A stretch of 64,000 nt of DNA from Homarus americanus (taxonomy: Eukaryota; Arthropoda; Malacostraca; Decapoda; Nephropidae), in NCBI RefSeq assembly GCF_018991925.1, contig NW_024748870.1:3744705-3808704 (forward strand), in the 5' to 3' direction. The position numbers and the translations under genes were made by a program. The notes beneath the pieces are model-generated. The model worked only from the letters and a program-made list of their open reading frames with translations, made no database searches and had not been told where the DNA came from. Shown piece after piece: positions 60,726-64,000 of this stretch (the first letter of the stretch is position 1; the number at the start of each line of letters is the position of its first letter).

Positions 60726-61529
60726 AGGAGTATTCAAGAGGTCGGTAGAAAGAGGTATTAGCTGCAGCGCTGCCAACACCACAACACCACTATGTCCATC
60801 GTTGCCAACACTCCCTAACACAACCTCCTACAGGACACACCATCTTAACTACTCCCGAGTTCACAAGTGTCTTCAGTACCACACCAAATGCGTCTTGTGC
60901 TGCCTCCCACGACGACGCCAGATTGACTGTGTTGTCTGCTGTTCTTGACCAAAATATACAAAGAAGGGGACAATCGTGAAGCAATAGTCTACAGCACTCC
61001 AGTCACGTTGGTATATATCTTTTGTTGTTCGCTCTGTATCTGGCTAAATAACGTTTCCATTTCAATAATCTAGCTTCATCGGTCCCGCCATTCCAGCCTC
61101 TTGCAGCACCAGTGAGAAGAGAGGAGTCCCTTCCACTACTCCGTATCTTCCTAAGACCAAGTTCTCAACAGTAGACAAAGGTAATCCCCCTGAGTACGAT
61201 GACTTTACCCCTTGAGTACAATGGCAATCCTCATAGAACAATTCCATCATATTCAAAGGGTTAAAATATTGTACTCAAGGAACTAAGTAATTCTTCTCAA
61301 GAGGTTCAGTAATCTTACTAAAGTGGGATCTTGCAGTGTACTTCATGGGGGTTGGCATCTTACCGAACAGCATCTACAGCGAAAAATGAATCGTTAAATA
61401 TTTGGAAAACTTGCAATTTCTTTCTCGGGCGAGTTGTGTAAAGACCAATGTTCCCGAAACACATCCTGGGTGTAGGCTTTGTGAGTGTTGGTTTGGTTAA
61501 GGAAAGTGTGCTGGAGATGAGGTGAGTGG
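60726..61529. other. Non-coding stretch, no gene supported
   Basis: Unique sequence between two polypurine arrays. Short frames have no recognisable motifs. Confidence 0.4.
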
Positions 61530-62605
61530 TGGTGACGGCGAGAGGAGACGAAGGATGAGGGAGAGGAAGGGTGGGGGAAACGGAGGGTGAGGGAGACGAA
61601 GGGTGGGGGAAACGGAGGGTGAGGGGGCAGTGCAGAAATGGAGGATGGGGAGACGAAGGTGCAGAAATGGAGGGTGAGGGAGACGAAAGGGTGAGGGGAC
61701 ACAGACAGTGGAAGGAGACAGAAGGGTGAGGAGACGAAGGTGGGGGAGATGAAGGGTAGAAACGGAGGGTAGAGGAGACGAAGGGTGGGGAGACGAAGGG
61801 TGGGGAGACGAAGGTGGGGAAACGGAGGGTGAGGAGACGAGGGTGGGGGAAGCAGGTGAGGAGACGAAGGTGAGGGGAAACGGACGGTGAGGAGACGAAG
61901 GGTGTGAGGAGACAGAAGGGGTGGGGGGAGACAGAAAGGTGGAAACGGAGGGTGAGGACGACGAAGGGTAGGGAATCGGAGGGTGAGGGAGACGAAGGGT
62001 GGGGAGACGAAAGGTGGGAAACGGAGATTGGGGGGAAACGGAGGGTGAGGGAGACGAAAGGGTGGGGGAAACGGAGGGTGAGGGCGACGATGAGGGTAGG
62101 GAATCGGAGGGTGAGGGATGGGTGGGGGAGACGAAGGTGGGGAAACGGAGATTGGGGGAAACGGAGGGTGGAAACGGAGGGTGGGGGAAACGGAGGGTGA
62201 GGAGACAGAAGAATTGGGGGAAGCAGGGAGGGTGAGGAGGCGGAGGGTGAGGAGGCGGAGGGTGAGGGGCGACTGAAGGGTGGGGGAGACGAAGGTGGAA
62301 ACGGAGGGTGAGGGCGACGAAGGGTGGGGAATCGGAGGGTGAGGGAGACGAAGGGTGGGGAGACAGAAAGGTGGAAACGGAGGGTGGAAACAGGAGGTGA
62401 GGGAGACGAAGGGTGGGGGAAACGGAGGGTGAGGGAGACGAAGAATGGGGGAAACGGAGGGTGAGGGAGACGAAGGGTAGGGGAAACGGAGGGTGAGGGA
62501 GATGGAGGGTGAGGGAGACGAAGGCTGAAGGAGATGGACGGTGAGGGCGACGGTGGGTAAGGGAGGCGGAGGGTGAGGGAGACGGACGGTGAGGGCGACG
62601 CCAGC
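61530..62605. repeat. Polypurine minisatellite, about 30-bp dimer of 14-16 bp units
   Basis: GGAGGGTGAGGGAGACGAAG followed by GGTGGGGGAAAC, repeated about 35 times with numerous indels. The plus strand is nearly pyrimidine-free apart from regularly spaced C and T. The minus-strand Ser/Pro/Phe/Leu-rich frames of more than 400 residues are artefacts of missing stops. Confidence 0.93.
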
Positions 62606-62892
62606 AGCCGACCCTGCAACTGTCCCCAGCGATGATGTCATGAGAGGGCGTGAGTCACTGGCGCTAACACCACCTTAGAGTCAAAGGTCAACCCGGGCAC
62701 TAACTACCTTAACACGGGGGGTAGTTGTGTGCCCGCCCATGACACACACACACACCAACAACACATAGTTACGCAACACAGAGCCACTTCAACCCACAAC
62801 AGTACTCGATGATCTTTTAATGTTCAGACTATTATAACCTAACCAGGGCGACAACCACAATAAACTTGAGATTATCCTAGAGTATTTTTTTA
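62606..62892. other. Spacer between two large arrays, with a short (CA)n
   Basis: Unique sequence with CA at 62742-62755. No feature otherwise. Confidence 0.5.
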
Positions 62893-63765
62893 CGGTGGTG
62901 GTGTGTTGTACTGGTGGTGGAGGTGTGTTGTACTGGTGGTGGAGGTGTGTTGTACTGGTGGTGGAGGTGTGTTGTACTGGTGGTGGAGGTGTGTTGTACT
63001 GGTGGTGGAGGTGTGTTGTACTGGTGGTGGTGTGTTGTACTGGTGGTGGTGGTGTGTTGCTGGTGGTGGAGGGTGTGTTGTACTGGTGGTGGTGGTGTGT
63101 TGTGCTGCTGGTGGTGGAGGTGTGTGTTGTACTGGTGGTGGAGGTGTGTTGTGCTGGGTGGTGGAGGTGTGTTGTGCTGGTGGTGGAGGTGTGTTGTACT
63201 GGTGGTGGAGGTGTGTTGTGCTGGTGGTGGAAGTGTGTGTTGTGCACTGGTGGTGGTGTGTTGTGCTGGTGGTGGTGGTGTGTGTTGTACTGGTGGTGGG
63301 TGTGTTGTGCTGGTGGTGGAGGTGTGTTGTACTGGTGGTGGAGGTGTGTTGTACTGGTGGTGGAGGTGTGTTGTGCTGGTGGTGGAGGTGTGTTGTACTG
63401 GTGGTGGAGGTGTGTGTACTGGTGGTGGAGGTGTGTTGTGCTGGTGGTGGGTGTGTGTTGTGCTGGTGGTGGGTGTGTTGTACTGGTGGTGGAGGTGTGT
63501 TGTACTGGTGGTGGAGGTGTGTTGTGCACTGGTGGTGGAGGTGTGTTGTACTGGTGGTGGAGGTGTGTTGTACTGGTGGTGGAGGTGTGTTGTACTGGTG
63601 GTGGAGGTGTGTTGTACTGGTGGTGGAGGTGTGTTGTGTGCTGGTGGTGGAGGCGTGTTGTACTTGGTGGTGGGTGTGTTGTACTGGTGGTGGAGGTGTG
63701 TTGTACTGGTGGTGGTGGTGTGTTGTACTGGTGGTGGAGGTGTGTTGTACTGGTGGTGGAGGTGT
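62893..63765. repeat. 22-bp minisatellite, about 40 copies
   Basis: ACTGGTGGTGGAGGTGTGTT plus GT, with a GCTGG variant replacing ACTGG in clusters and GGTGGTGGTGTG variants lacking the A. Both strands stay open for about 290-360 residues (minus QHTSTTSTTHLHHQYNTPPP; plus VLYWWWRCVVLVVEVCCTGG); these are not proteins. Confidence 0.96.
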
Positions 63766-64000
63766 AAGAGAAGCGTCTAGTGAAGCAGTGACCTCAGCTA
63801 ATGTCTCAACCTCAGCGAGTGTCCCCCTTCCCACCTTCCTGTACGTCCACCAGCCGCCCACACACTCAACAGTCCACGATAATAACACTTCTGTATCAAA
63901 CATACTCTTCAGTACATGTAGCTGTCTGTAGTAGGGCGAGGAGATGGGTAGCGTGCGGGAGGAGGGAGGCGGGAGGGCAGACAAAGGCTAGACTCACCCA
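63766..64000. other. Unique sequence to the window edge, no feature seen
   Basis: Unique non-coding sequence. A GGGAGGAGGGAGGCGGGAGG run at 63957-63976 is G-quadruplex-like. Confidence 0.4.

Noticed and set aside
61360..62641. Open frames of about 415-420 residues, Ser/Pro/Phe-rich, minus strand
   Set aside because: They are translations of a polypurine minisatellite in overlapping frames, without start context, domain or splice signals.
62789..63984. Open frames of 246-364 residues on both strands (His/Thr/Pro or Trp/Val/Cys repeats)
   Set aside because: Artefacts of the 22-bp GGT/GT minisatellite, which lacks stops on either strand.

Overview
This is eukaryotic, animal-type DNA, most likely from a decapod crustacean. 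The grounds are: extreme microsatellite and minisatellite load, hAT and pogo-like MITEs, remnants of non-LTR retrotransposons with the RT C-terminal block I associate with decapod LINEs, short TTAGG stretches (arthropod telomere motif), frequent ACTGTAC-type words, and AG/GT splice signals with no bacterial operon structure. The species cannot be named. No complete protein-coding gene can be supported. Most long open frames are translations of tandem repeats.

Layout. 0-9 kb is the gene- and transposon-bearing end. Two minus-strand exons (2531-2744 and 691-853) have consensus splice sites and matching codon phase. They encode an acidic linker with a Ser-Gly glycosaminoglycan-type site followed by the start of a SEA-like module, so this is probably part of a secreted or membrane proteoglycan-like gene running leftwards out of the window. 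Its intron holds a (TA)n tract and a pogo/Tigger-like element (1427-2071). Further right are a LINE fragment (2879-3160), three hAT-type non-autonomous elements (3259-3737, 4263-4781, 6746-7148; the last two with perfect 8-bp target duplications) and a foldback element (5670-6076).

9-20 kb: short minisatellites, (TAA)n, (GA)n and (GGT)n tracts, a frameshifted pseudogene of a multi-copy invertebrate family (about 11985-12610, minus), a truncated LINE (14424-14884) and a 31-bp minisatellite (15344-16285). 16.3-20.8 kb is unremarkable non-coding sequence.

20.8-26.4 kb is one giant 28-bp minisatellite of about 200 copies, each carrying two consensus 5' splice-site words. A 40-bp array follows at 27.3-27.95 kb.

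28-47 kb is mainly single-copy non-coding sequence with degenerate short arrays. 47.9-49.35 kb has a 22-bp array rich in TGACGTGG/TAATTA words, followed by a 21-bp-period array of four CRE-like palindromes. 51.4-53.6 kb has 45-bp and 31-bp arrays. A few possible exons (49.85, 54.4, 57.9 and 58.2 kb) are supported only by splice words. A near-perfect 34-nt inverted repeat lies at 57746-57864. The right end (60.5-63.8 kb) is polypurine and GGT/GT-rich minisatellite.

Tandem repeats occupy roughly a fifth to a quarter of the window (estimated by eye). The window reads as a large intron or intergenic block of a repeat-rich genome, not as a gene cluster. I found no novel multi-gene system. The most notable items are the splice-donor-bearing megasatellite, the phased CRE array beside a bZIP-word array, and the structured inverted repeats.
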